Of a stretch of DNA of 64,000 nucleotides, positions 21,901 to 31,989 are shown one piece after another. Positions within the stretch are counted from its first letter, which is position 1, and each line of letters opens with the position of its first letter. The notes below the pieces were generated by a model. That model did not search any database. It saw nothing but the letters and a program-made list of their open reading frames with translations, and was not told the origin of the DNA. Source of the DNA: Porphyra umbilicalis. Its lineage: Eukaryota > Rhodophyta > Bangiophyceae > Bangiales > Bangiaceae. The stretch spans positions 1 to 64,000 of the forward strand of contig KV919008.1 of NCBI GenBank assembly GCA_002049455.2, given 5' to 3'. Position numbers and translations under genes: made by a program.

Positions 21901-22287
21901 GGGCCGGCCGCGGCCGGTGCGGCCGACGGCGCCACCACCCCCGCCGGCGACGGCGACGGCGACGGCGACGGCGGCGGGGGCGCGAGCGGCGGCGCCCCCT
22001 GGGCCACGGCCGTCATCCTCACCTTTACGCTCCGCCCCGCCGAGTACGCGACGATGCTGTTGCGGGAGGTGACCAAGGCCGACTCGTCGGCGGCGGGCCA
22101 GCGGCGGGCGCAGGAGGCGGCGGCCGCCGAAGCGGGCGCCGCGGCGGCGGCGGCAGCGGCGGCCGCCGACGCGGCGCCGGCCAGTGGCGGGGCGGCGGCG
22201 GGTGCGGCGGGCGGCGGCGGCGCGCCGCCACTCGCAGTGGGCGCCGCGGTGGCGGCACCAGAGGTGGTGGTGGGAGCGCCGCCCTAA
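18975..22287 (+). CDS. PUS7: tRNA pseudouridine synthase, TruD/Pus7 family
   Basis: Converts uridine to pseudouridine in RNA (Pus7: U13 or U35 of tRNAs and other targets). The ATG at 18,975 (gaccATGacc) is the first in frame. Motifs in order: a basic segment KRKVPDGEEE, HVGRTTLVAFVLWKENVDT, the catalytic motif GFAGTKDKRAVTAQWV with the conserved Asp of TKDK, VNYFGLQRFGTGTVPTHAVG, LTRMYVHAVQSSLFN, VVLPLPGTKVTYPAN and the C-terminal RPAEYATMLLREVTKADSS. The family core is interrupted by low-complexity inserts, notably Ala/Val octapeptide repeats at 20,550-20,770. The frame changes at the C run near 21,041-21,060 and at the G runs near 21,708-21,740; I treat these as length errors because motifs continue on both sides. 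It is convergent with the glucuronokinase gene. Confidence 0.85.
20545..20775 (+). repeat. 24-bp tandem repeat coding APVAVVGA-type octapeptides
   Basis: About nine imperfect 24-bp units (GCGCCTGTGGCTGTGGTGGG plus CGCG), in frame within the TruD gene. The last few are nearly identical, as expected of recent unit expansion. They fall in an insert between the conserved halves of the enzyme. Confidence 0.8.
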
Positions 22288-22325
22288 CGTGGGCGCGTCG
22301 CGCACGGGTCCAGGCATACGGTTTG

Positions 22326-22515
22326 TCCTTGGAGGCGGGGAAGGGGGGGGTCCTTGGAGGCGGGGGAAGGGGGGGGTCTTTGGAGGCGGGGGAAGGGGGG
22401 GGGGTCCTTGGAGGCGGGGGAAGGGGGGGGGTCCTTGGAGGCGGGGGAAGGGGGGGGGGTCCTTGGAGGCGGGGGAAGGGGGGGGGTCCTTGGAGGCGGG
22501 GGAAGGGGGGGGGGG
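22326..22515. repeat. G-rich minisatellite between convergent genes
   Basis: About seven units of 26-29 bp, each TCCTTGGAGGCGGGGGAAGG followed by a G run of variable length. It lies just 3' of the TruD stop codon and 240 bp from the end of the convergent glucuronokinase gene, so it may be transcribed in both 3' regions. The G runs could form quadruplexes on the plus strand. Confidence 0.85.
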
Positions 22516-22760
22516 CGGTGGCCCCTGCGGCTCGTGCAGCCGGCAGGCCGCATCAGTACACACACCATTGCCCGACGTCTGTCGGACGACCGTCGCTGCA
22601 AATGCGGTCCACATTGGTCTTGTTCCCCCCCCCCCTCGCTCGCCCCTCCCCCACCTCGCCGCCCCTATCATGGGCCACCACGGTGCCCCACATGGCTTCA
22701 CCCTTTGCTTCCCTTCAGCCTGCCCCCCAAAACCCTCCCGATTGCTTGCAGACACGGTCC

Positions 22761-25700
22761 TCACCCCTCCCCCGGCGACAGCAGCACCACCCGGCGGAAC
22801 GTGGCGTTTAGGCGCCCAAACTCCCGCCGCGCCGCCGCCACCTCCTCGGCCGACAGGGCGCCCGCCCCCCCCCGCGGCGCCGCCACCGCACACACGACCG
22901 CCCCCCCGCTGCCCGATAGGGTGGCGGCGAGCCCCACCGCCTTGGCCGCCGTCACCAGCGCCGCCGTGCGGGCGTCCACCCCCACCGCCGCCGCCCGCAG
23001 GGCGTCAGTGCGGGCGAGGAGCCCCGCCACCTGGTGGTGCGCCACCGGCCCCGGGCCGGGCGTCGTTGCCCACAAGGCGGCGACCGCCGGCACGAGGCCC
23101 GCCATCGACGCCATCCCCGCCCGCAGCGCCGCGTCGGCCGCCGCGTCGGCGGTTGCGGCGCGCGCGCGGAGCCGCGCGTGCGACGCCGTGCCGTCGCCGC
23201 CGCCGTCCGCGTAGGCGGCGACGTACAGGGCGGGGAGGCGCGACGCGTCGAGCGTCGTGACCGTCGGCAGCTCGTCAATGGGCCACAGGGGGGGGGGGGG
23301 CGCGCCGCCGCCGCCGCCGCCGCCGACGGCGCCGCCGCGGCCGCCGCCGCCGTCGCCGCCGCGGCGGTCGGGGGGCCGAAATCCATGGCGACGAGCGCGC
23401 CGCCGGCGACTTGGGCGACGCGGTCTTGGAGGCCGGCCGCCAGGCCGAGGACGTCCCGCTCGACGGCGAGGAGCGGCGCGGCGAGCGGCAGCGCCGGCAC
23501 GGCGGTTGGGGGCAGCGCCGGTGGGGGCGCCGCCGCCGCCGCCGCCGCCGCCGCTGGTGCGGACGCGCCCACGGGCGGCGTCCCCGCCGCGGCTGCGGCA
23601 GCGGCGTCGCCCGCCGGGGCCGATGCGGGCGACGGTGCCGGCCTCGGCGACCGTGCCGACGCGGCGGCGACGAGGCTCGCCTCGGGCAGCCGCGACCAAC
23701 GGCAGAGCGCGCGGAGGACGGCGAGGGCGAGCGCCGACGAGCCGCCCAACCCCGCTCGCGGTGGGATGGTCGTGCGGTAGCACAGGCGCGCGGGGCCGCC
23801 GCTCCCCGACGGCGGCGCCTGCCCCGCCGCCGTCGCCGCGGCAGTGGCGGCCGGGAGGAGGCGGAAAAATACCGACGCGGCGGCGAGCACGATGCGGTAG
23901 GCGCCGTGGCAGCCCGACCGGTCGACGTAGGCAGTCACGTCGGCGGGGCTTGCAAACGCCGCGGACGGCTCCAAGTCGGGGTTGACCTCAATGGTCAGGG
24001 CGCCCCAGGCGTCGGCCGCCGAGTCGGCCGACCCGGCTGGGTCGTCGGCCATTGCCGCCGCCCTGGCGGCGGGCGTCACGTCGGCTTCGGCGTAGCCTTC
24101 AGACGCGACGGCGAGCGCGAGCACCCGCCCCCCAAACCCGTCCGACGGGTTGCCGAGCAGCGCCACCCGCGGGTAGGCGCGGCCGACGGCGGGCTCCCCC
24201 ACCGCCCGCGGGCGAACGACGCGCGCGAGCGGCACCCCCCCCCGTACGCCGCCGCGTCGACGCCCGGGTGCGTGCCGCCCGCCCCGGCCGCGTCGACGCG
24301 GCTGTACGTCCACAACGCGGAGCGGTACATGTCCAAGCCGCCAACGTCGACGCGGCCGGGCACGCGCGCCACGATGACCGTGTCGGTGTGGCACAGGGCG
24401 CCAAAAAAGAAGCCGGGCGCGTCGTGCGTCATGGGGACGACGGCGTCGGGTGGGGGGGCGGACGCCGCGACGGGCTCCGTCTTGGTGGCAGGCGGCTCCG
24501 TCTCGGTTGCGAGCGGCTCCGTTGCGAGGGAGGGCGGCTCGGCCGCGGTTGTGGGCAGCTCGATCGTGGTTGCGGGCGGCTCCGCCGCGATTGCGGGCGG
24601 GTCCGTCGCGGTGACAGGCGAGCCCGTCAAGGCGGCAAGGGGCTTGGCAGCCGCCGACGGCTCGTCGGCAGCGGCGGCGGGGGCGCCGCCAGCACTGGCA
24701 GACGTCTCGTCAGCCGCGGCAGGCGTCCTACTCGCCGCTGCAAGCGTCCCGTCCGCCGCGGCAGGCGTGCCATCAGCCGCGGCGGGCGCACCATCAGCTG
24801 CGGTGGGTGCGTCACCCACCGCGGCGAGCGTGCTCGTAGGCGCGGTGGATGCGTCCCCCGCCACGGCGGGCGCGTCACCCGCCTCGGCAGGCGCGCCATC
24901 AGCCGCGGCAGGCGCGCTACCAGACACGACAGGCGCGCTACCGGCCGCGGCGAGCACATCAGCCGGGGCGATTGGAGCGTCAATGGTAGCCCCAGAGGAA
25001 GTCCCGGTGACCGCGGGGGCGTCCCCAGTGACCGCGGGGGCGTCCCCGGTGACCGCAGGGGCGTCCCCGGTGACCGCGGGGGCGTCCCCGGTGACCGCGG
25101 GGGCGTCCCCGGTGACCGCGGGGGCGTCCCCGGTGACCGCGGGGGCGTCCCCGGTGACCGCGGGGGCGTCCCCGGTGACCGCAGGGGCGTCCCCGGTGAC
25201 CGCGGGGGCGTCCCCGGTGACCGCGGGGGCGTCCCCGGTGACCGCGGGGGCGTCCCCGGTGACCGCGGGGGCGTCCCCGGTGACCGCGGGGGCGTCCCCG
25301 GTGACCGCGGGGGCGTCCCCGGTGACCGCGGGGGCGTCCCCGGTGACCGCGGGGGCGTCCCCGGTGACCGCGGGGGCGTCCCCGGTGACCGCGGGGGCGC
25401 CCCCGGTGACCGCGGGGGCGTCCCCGGTGACCGCGGGGGCGTCCCCGGTGACAGTAACGGCGTCCCCGGTCGCCGTGGCCGCGTCCCCAGAGACCACAGG
25501 GGCATCCCGGGTCGTCATCGCCGCGTCCCCCGCCGCCGCAAGCGCGTCTACCCCCGCCGCCGGGGCGTCGGCGGCGGCGGGCCCCTCGTCCGTATCCATC
25601 GGCACGTCGAGCGTCGCCGTCGACCCGTCCGCAGCGGCGGCGGCGTCCCCCTCCCCCCCCTCCCCCCCTCCCTCCGCCTCTGCCGGCAACGGCGCCGGCG

Positions 25701-26622
25701 GCGGCGGCGCATCCAAAAACGCGCGCAGGCGGTCGAGCAGCGGCACCGTCACGCCCGCGTACGCCGCCGCGCACGCCAAGTTGGACGGCGACGCGGCCGC
25801 ACACGGGGGCTTTTCCACAATCCCCCCCACCACCTCAATCCCCGCCACGGTCGTGAGCGCGACCATCCCCCGCCGCACACACTCCTCCGGCTCGGCGAGC
25901 TCGTACGCGGTGATGGCGGCGACGGGCGGCGCCGGCGGCGGCGGCGCCTCCACCCCGTCGGCGGGCCCGAGCGGCCACCCCCGATGCGCGTCGACGAGGC
26001 GCTCGACGACGGCCGCGAGCGGCGCCGCCGGCAGCAGCGTGTCGCCCGCCACAACGAGGACGAGGGACGGGGGCGGCGGGTCGGCCCCGCCCGCCACGTC
26101 CACACTCCCCTCCCCGTACGCGGCCAGGCCGACGGCAATGCCCGCCGCCATATCCCCCACCGCCCCGCCCCGGGCAGCCGCCGTCTCGGCGCCCGTGCAG
26201 TGGAGCGTCAGCGGCAGCGACGCGCCGGCAGCGCCGGCGGCGCCGCCCGCCGTCGCGGCGGCGGCGCCCGCCGCGCGTGCCGCCGCCCACGCGTTGTACG
26301 CCGGCTGGTGGGCGGCGTTGACGACGAGGACGGCGCCTAGCATGGACGGCACGCGCGCCACATCGTCGAGCAGCCGGTCGAGCAGCGGCAGGCCGCCGAG
26401 GGGGAGGAGCGGCTTGGGCGTCACCGCCGCCGCCGCCCAGCCGGGGGCCGCCGCCGCTTGGCGCGCGAGGCGGGTGCCAAAGCCGGCGGCGAGGAGGACC
26501 GCAAACGTCGGCGGCAGCGCCGCGGGGTTGGGGCGCGGGCGTTTGGCGGGGGGGGGGGGGGCGTGTGAGGGGGAGGGGGGGGGGGTGCCGGGCGGGAGGT
26601 CATAGTCGGCGTACTCGGCCAT
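22761..26622 (-). CDS. Bifunctional nucleotidyltransferase - glucuronokinase (GHMP kinase) fusion
   Basis: Starts at 26,622 (MAEYADYDLPPG; GCGGCCATGG context). The N-terminal third is a sugar-phosphate nucleotidyltransferase: VLLAAGFGTRLARQ, TPKPLLPLGGLPLLDRLL, LVLVVAGDTLLP. A 400-residue Ala-rich linker with about 21 heptapeptide repeats follows. The C-terminal half begins FFFGALCHTDTVIVARVPGR and is a GHMP kinase of glucuronokinase type: VALLGNPSDGFGGRVLALAV, the ATP-binding PPRAGLGGSSALALAVL, GLQDRVAQVAGGALVAMDFG and LSGSGGAVVCAV. Glucuronokinase makes glucuronate-1-phosphate. The attached transferase would suit conversion to UDP-glucuronate, as inferred from the fusion, by analogy with the fucokinase/GDP-fucose pyrophosphorylase fusion. 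Frame changes lie at a C run (24,234-24,243) and a G run (23,288-23,298), with motifs intact on either side. Confidence 0.8.
25005..25460 (-). repeat. 21-bp coding minisatellite (heptapeptide APAVTGD)
   Basis: About 21 head-to-tail copies of a 21-bp unit (plus strand GCGTCCCCGGTGACCGCGGG plus G), almost all identical, in the linker of the nucleotidyltransferase-glucuronokinase fusion. The unit length keeps the frame. The near-identity implies very recent expansion or homogenisation. Length variation between individuals is likely. Confidence 0.95.
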
Positions 26623-27191
26623 GGCCGCGGCGGCGGGCGCGCGGTCCGGGGGGGCGGGAAAAATGGGGGGCGGGGGGGGGGGGGGGGGAGGGGTGGAGGA
26701 GACGACAACCAAGACAGGTTCACACACGGAAGCGACTGGCGGGGGGCGGGGGGGAGGGGGGCACGCCCGCACGAACGCTGGCGGGCGGGCGCGCGGCGCG
26801 GCCCGACAGTCGATGCGTCCGACGGCGGCGACGGTGGTGGCGTTTGCGCGCGCAATCGATAGGGGGTGTGGGCGTGCGTGGCGAGAAACGGACCGGGAAG
26901 AGCACGCACGGCGCGCGTAGACCACGTGGGAATTGGCCCGATCAAGTCCGGCCCCTCCCGGGTTTACAAAAATTGCAGTGGTCAATCGGAAGTATGGTAG
27001 TTTCTGTGTCCTGCGCAGAGGTGGCAGGTGATTTTTATCTGATTTTACTGAAGGCGCGTTCGCGAAAACACCCTGGCCTGGGAACTTGAAAATGACCAAA
27101 CTGAATAAGATACGTTCACCGCACGTCGCAACCACAACCCACTTGCTCGTCAACCCCCCCCGCCACCCCCCCTTTCCACCCCTGCCGTTCA
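26623..27191. other. Region upstream of the glucuronokinase gene
   Basis: Contains G runs at 26,666-26,690 and 26,738-26,760 (5' untranslated or promoter side of the minus-strand gene). A segment at 27,016-27,045 starts CAGAGGTGGCAGGTGATTTT, the same start as the element at 45,828. The conserved 30-bp motif is at 27,047-27,076. No separate gene is seen. Confidence 0.5.
27016..27076 (+). repeat. CAGAGGTGG terminus plus conserved 30-bp motif, copy 2
   Basis: CAGAGGTGGCAGGTGATTTT matches the left end of the repeat at 45,828. It is followed without a gap by the ACTGAAGGCGCGTTCGCG...ACACCCTGG motif also present at 4186-4214 and, inverted, at 45,770-45,799. At 45.8 kb the same two sequences are adjacent but in opposite relative orientation. 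Confidence 0.6.
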
Positions 27192-27373
27192 TCAAGGCCG
27201 GCCCACCATCCCCCATACCTCAAGCGACAGCAGGCCGTCCTCCTTCCCAATACGCCCGAGCACCCCGACCGCCAGGGCGACCGCGTCGGCGCGCACGGGC
27301 GTCGGCAGGCACCCGCGCCACCCACCGGCGGTTCCGTGCCAGTGGCCCAACGACGGCGGTGGCGGCGGCGGCC

Positions 27374-27428
<55 letters not shown>

Positions 27429-28416
27429 GGCCACCGTGTTTACGACGCCCCCTGCCGCCGCCGCCGCCGCGCCCGCCGCCGCGTCGACGGGCGCGCTGCC
27501 GACGGGGGCCACGGCAGCGTCGACCTCTGCCCCCACGCCTGCGGCGGCGGCGACGGGCGCGGGCGCGCCCGCAACGGATCCCGCAGGGAGCGTACCCGCA
27601 GGGTCGATGGCGACCGCGGGCGGTGGCGGCGGCGCTGACGCGGCGGCGGCAGGCGCGGCCCCAGCCGTCGCCGGCGCCCCCACCGCCGACCCCACCGCCG
27701 CCGCCGGCTGCGGCCCGCCGCCCCGCGCGCGGCGGGTCGACACCCGCCCCCCCCCAGAGGGCGGCTCGGCCTCCTCCTCCCCCCCAAGGGCGCCCGCTGC
27801 CCACGCCCGCGGCGGGCCCACACTCGCCGACCGCAAGCGGCACTCGACGGCGCGGCCGCCGCCCAGAAAAGTCCCCCGCAGGCGCCGCTCCGCCCCCCCG
27901 CCGCCGCCGCCGCCGCCGCCAACCCGAGACGGCCCAAACGACGCGGACCGCCGGGCGACGGTGGCCACGATGGAGCACCCGCCGGTCGAGCGGGCGGCCC
28001 ACCCCACCAGCCGACCAGCCGTCGCCCCCCCCCCCAGCCACCCGCCGGCGACGCCGTCGTCGCCGCCGCGTTCGTCGCTGCGGCGTGAAGGCAGGCGCGG
28101 CACGGCCTCTTCCGGCCCCGTCGGGGGGTGCCACGCACGCACCCCACCGCCGCCGCCGTTGTCACCGCCACCGCCTCCCGAGTTGCCGCCGCCGCCGCCG
28201 CTGCCGCCGGCTACCGCCGGCAAGACGACAGGCGCCCGCAGCGGCGGCCGCCAGCGCCCCGCTCCCGCTGCCCCCGACCGCACCCGCCGCTGCGCGGCGG
28301 CCGCAAGGCTGGCGGCGGCGGGTGTGGCGGCCACGGTTGTGGCCGCAACCGCCCGCGGGGGGGGGGTCACCCGCCGCCGCGCGGCGGCCACCGCGGCGCC
28401 GGCGGCAGACGTTGAC

Positions 28417-28448
<32 letters not shown>

Positions 28449-28547
28449 CGTCAGCGCGCCGCTGGCGACCGACGCTGCAGCGGCGGTCGACGCGGCCGCA
28501 AAGCCCAGTGCGGTGGCGGGCGCGACCAGCCACCAAGGAAGCCCCAT
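27192..28547 (-). CDS. Unrecognised Gly/Ala-rich protein with N-terminal hydrophobic segment
   Basis: A single open frame of about 451 codons from ATG 28,547. I do not recognise the protein. The N-terminus MGLPWWLVAPATALGFAAAS looks like a signal peptide or membrane anchor. Most of the rest is low-complexity Gly/Ala/Pro/Arg, including a poly-Ala tract coded by the GCC microsatellite at 27,366-27,424. Less biased stretches are RAWHPPTGPEEAVPRLPSRR, GWLGGGATAGRLVGWAARST and a C-terminal VRADAVALAVGVLGRIGKED with GLLSLEVWGMVGRP. These give some support to real coding. The 590-bp repeat lies directly upstream. Extracellular or organellar targeting is possible but not shown. Confidence 0.4.
27366..27426. 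repeat. (GCC)n microsatellite
   Basis: About twenty GCC units inside the unrecognised minus-strand gene, where the frame reads them as alanine. Confidence 0.9.
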
Positions 28548-28838
28548 GCCCGCCGCCCGGCGCGCGCACGGCTCGCAACGGGGCGGGGCGGACGCGGGCG
28601 GGGGAGCGCGCGCGTCGCGCGTCGTCTGGCACGACGGGGGTCCACGGCGGGCAAAAAAGGAGAAGGGAAAACACCGCCGCCGGCCGGTCACGCGCCCGCC
28701 ACGCACGCCGCGGGTGGGGTCACCGCCGGTTCGACGGGCGGCGGCGGCGGCGGCGGTGCCGCCGCCGCCACCGCGGCCGCCGCCACCGCGGCCGCCGCCA
28801 CCGCGGCCGCCGCCACCGCGGCCGCCGCCGCCGCCCGC

Positions 28839-29429
28839 TGTCGCGTGCGGGCGCGCGTCGTGCGCGCGGTCGTCCACCGCCCACCGCCGCGTCGGCGGCT
28901 GGCGCGGCGGCAACGCCGCGACCGGCGGTGGCCACCGCCCCCACCCGCCGCGCGCGGGTGTTGCGCGAACGGACGCGACCACGAAGAGAGCCGCGCCCTC
29001 AGCGCCGACACGACCCCCTGTTTGAAAAATCAAAACCACCGTCTCCCACAGGGCCCGCAGAGCCCGATTCTGGCCAACTACCGCGGAATTGCGACATCAT
29101 GGCCGTTCGTGGCCGCGTCCACCTGTCCCCACGACCCCGTAAACGCCGCACCTGCCCTCACGCACCATTTTAACCACGATTCTGCTTCCGCGGACCGTAC
29201 GGGCGATGAAGACGTCGCCACCTCTAGCAACTTCACAGAAAGATGCGGGCAGCCCCGGCGCATGTTCCCATAGTCAAGAAAGCGCCGGGGGACGTCCTCC
29301 AACGGCGTAGGGAGCCAAACGGACCGCCAAAAACGTTTTTTTAAGTACTCCCGCAACGTGCACTAGAAAAAAGGACTTTTTTTTCGACGTGTGGGTGTGA
29401 GAAAGCACCCTAGACTAAAGTCCAGGGAA
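28839..29429. repeat. 590-bp direct repeat, copy 2
   Basis: The partner of 4952-5542. It also ends GTCCAGGGAA, exactly where the AT-rich element at 29,423 begins. The conserved 92-codon minus-strand ORF here is 29,078-29,356. Confidence 0.8.
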
Positions 29430-29580
29430 ATCATAACGATTTTAATGATTATAATCATTTTACATCGCGGGGCTTGCAGAGCGATTTACAGTTGGGCTTA
29501 CATGTAGGGGGCTACTAAGGAATAGAGACAGCTGGTTCGCCTGCCAACTGAAAGAACACAGCCTGCAACCCCGCCGTAGT

Positions 29581-30527
29581 CACGCCCAGTTAAGCCGTCG
29601 CATACGGCTTTCCGCATTACAGCCGTCTACGAAAAGAAAACTGCGACGTGGCGAAATGTGAATGGGGCGTGGGGTCGCGGAGCGACCCCACACTCTGGCA
29701 CACTGTGAGAGGGGGTGCGACCCCCCGCGATTGGGAGGGGGGGGTTGAACGACCAATTGGTACCGCCCCTGCGTCCACGGCGGACAACGGCGTCGCGATT
29801 GCATTCGACACTGTCTGTCTGTGATCCTCGGATCATCAACTGCTTGCCGCGCTTCGCGCCTCGGTTCTCTCCACCAGACTCCTATCGATCGAATCTGGCC
29901 ACATCCACTTTTACAGAGCGGTACGTCAACATACTGATCGCTTTATTTCAATACGACTGGCGTCCCTATCGGCTGCACGCACGAGAGGCCCAAGTCTGGC
30001 CGCCCCCGTCCGTGTCATATTTTTCCCAGCCGGCGGCGACGGAGGCGGCCGCGCAATGGTGCTTGAGATTGTTGCAGGCGAGCGTACGTGTCGCATGTGC
30101 AGGGGGGTAGTTGGGAAGATGCGGGGGGGGGGTGTACCTGCGGGTACCATAGAAACGAGGAGAAGGAGAAAAAAGACGAGAGGAGCGGCGACCTGGCTAC
30201 GACACGGCTGTGCCGTAGTGTCCAAGACGCGTCTGTCTGGGCGGCGAGCCATCCGATCCCATGTCTGAGGACAGGTAGTTGCCGCATGAAACTTCCATGA
30301 CTGTTGTTGACATGACAATATGCCACGTCTCGAGGCGGCCCCCCAGAACCGGTCTTCAGCAGTGGTGGATTGTGGAATCTTTGAAAGCCCGCGCCATGGA
30401 GCCACTCGGCGCGGAAATGTCCTGACATCAGCTACTTCGGCCAATGAACGAGGTAAAATTGCCACCGTAGCCAACCAGAGGACGTCATTTGCCTATGCGA
30501 CAAACCACCCACTGCTAACTGGGCGTG
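29581..30527. mobile_element. Non-autonomous CACGCCC-family element, copy 2
   Basis: 947 bp. The left end is CACGCCCAGTTAAGCC; the right end is CTAACTGGGCGTG. It is flanked by TAGT at 29,577-29,580 and 30,528-30,531. The right TAGT uses the first base of the neighbouring hAT-like element, so this copy inserted across the junction between that element and its target duplication, and is therefore younger. It has no recognised ORF. Confidence 0.75.
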
Positions 30528-30530
30528 TAG

Positions 30531-31517
30531 TAGGGTTGTGCAACACGCCCGGGGCGTGCTAAATTGCTCGCCTGGGGCGTGCAATTTCACGTGTTTTGGG
30601 CGTGTCACGCCCTGCACGCCCAGAAGTTTAGGGGCTTGATTGGGGCGTGCTTGATAAAAAAAAGTACATCATTTCAAATGCGCTCTTGGGGCGCCAGTCC
30701 ACCGAATATTTTTCGGTGCAGTTCCGTGCCACCTTCGTTACTTTCTCAGGGCGCGGTGTCTTACTGCTCCGCCGAGCGTCCACAAACAAGGTGCTCGACG
30801 CCATGAGGAGCGGGAACCATTTTTCCGTCGTGCGCCCACAAAAAAAGTGCTCGACGCCATGATGCGCGGACGCCATCTGTGCGGAATGGCACAGCAACGG
30901 CCATCTGCTGTCATCAGCCAGGGAGGACGCAGAGGGGCTCCTTGACACGGGCGCGAATGAGGACGTTGAATGCGACGCATCGCGCGCCGGCAACGACCAG
31001 GCCGACGGCAGTGATGGAGGGGTGCCGGCGGCGAGCTACGCGCCTCCTGAACGAGGAGGTCGCCCGATGCGCCATGGTTGGCGCCGGCGTCCTTGGACCG
31101 GACTTCGGTCGTCCCGGCGACGAGGATGCCCCCGCGGCCACGACCGAGAATGATTTGATGACCATCTGCTCTGGCTTTGTGCGCTGTGAGATGGGTGGGA
31201 CAGCGGGCGGTGGGGCGGCCGGTGGAGGCTAGGCGAGCCGACGTCCCGTGATGCTGCAAAGCATCTTTGACGCAGATTGGCAGAGGCCAAGAGAGTGTAG
31301 TATCGCATGCAGCTGTTTCCTTCATGTTTTTTGGCATTTTTGTGGTCCTTTAAACCATCCAAATTGCAAGAATATTGGGTACTTTGAATCGCTTATCAAG
31401 TAAGTGCCAAAACCTGGGGGCTACATTAGGGGCGTGAAGAGGGGGGCGTGCAGAAGGGCGTGATTAGGCGTGCATCGCCCACCCCGCCCCCAAAAAGGGG
31501 CGTGATGCACGACCCTA
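30531..31517. mobile_element. hAT-like miniature element with 8-bp target duplication
   Basis: Termini TAGGGTYGTGCAWCACGCCC in inverted orientation, with many GGGGCGTG motifs just inside both ends. The 8-bp duplication CGCCGTAG is found at 29,572-29,579 and 31,518-31,525. The two halves are now separated on the left by the CACGCCC element. An 8-bp duplication and TAGGG ends are characteristic of hAT. No transposase gene is present inside. Confidence 0.75.
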
Positions 31518-31553
31518 CGCCGTAGTCACACTCGTAGCTTTGCACAGGACGCG

Positions 31554-31989
31554 TAGAGTGGATCCCCCAATTCTGTCCTCATCGCCCCGGAACGGTAGTA
31601 GAACAGCAAGAAATGGAGACATGCGATTGGTCGATCAGTCGGACAGCAGTGCATACCGGGCCCGATCTTTACAGAATGTGCCCGTACGGCCCCCGATCGC
31701 ACATTCGTTTTTCTGCACTTTTCTGCGTATCCCCCGAAAAATCTCGATATCGCAACGATTGCGGGCCCGTTGCCCCTCTGACACGGACTGGAACAGAAAA
31801 AAATCTCAAGAAAAAGAAGAATCTTGAATCTGCACGAAACTGGCCGTTGGAGAGCCAATAGAACGTCTCTGATTCGTGCTTACCGGCTGTTCGCAAGTAC
31901 TTTTGACCAATGGATGGCCAGTTCTAGAAGAACCGTACGTCCAGGAACCGTTCCTGATCGATGAGGACAGAATTTGGGGATCAGCAATA
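31554..31989. mobile_element. TA-flanked MITE, copy 2
   Basis: A 436-bp segment. The right end, read inward, is TATTGCTGATCCCCAAATTC; the left end is degraded (TAGAGTGGATCCCCCAATTC). Both continue with TGTCCTCATCG. It is related to 12,745-13,490. Copy B of the host repeat lacks it (the sequence runs from the CACACTCGTAGCTTTG region straight to GTAAGTTCGCTTCTC), giving an empty site. Confidence 0.7.

Noticed and set aside
23411-26605. Very long plus-strand open frame (over 1,000 codons) opposite the glucuronokinase
   Set aside because: It is the antisense of the minus-strand gene; it has only composition-driven repeats, whereas the minus strand carries family motifs. GC-rich DNA with a 21-bp repeat stays open on both strands.
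27192-28547. Membrane-anchored ubiquitin ligase of the MUL1/SP1 type for the unrecognised protein
   Set aside because: The N-terminal hydrophobic segment invited the comparison, but no RING or GIDE motif could be found.
4952-29429. The two 590-bp direct repeats as long terminal repeats of one retroelement
   Set aside because: They lie 24 kb apart with clear host genes and unrelated transposons between them, and there is no primer site, polymerase or integrase nearby.
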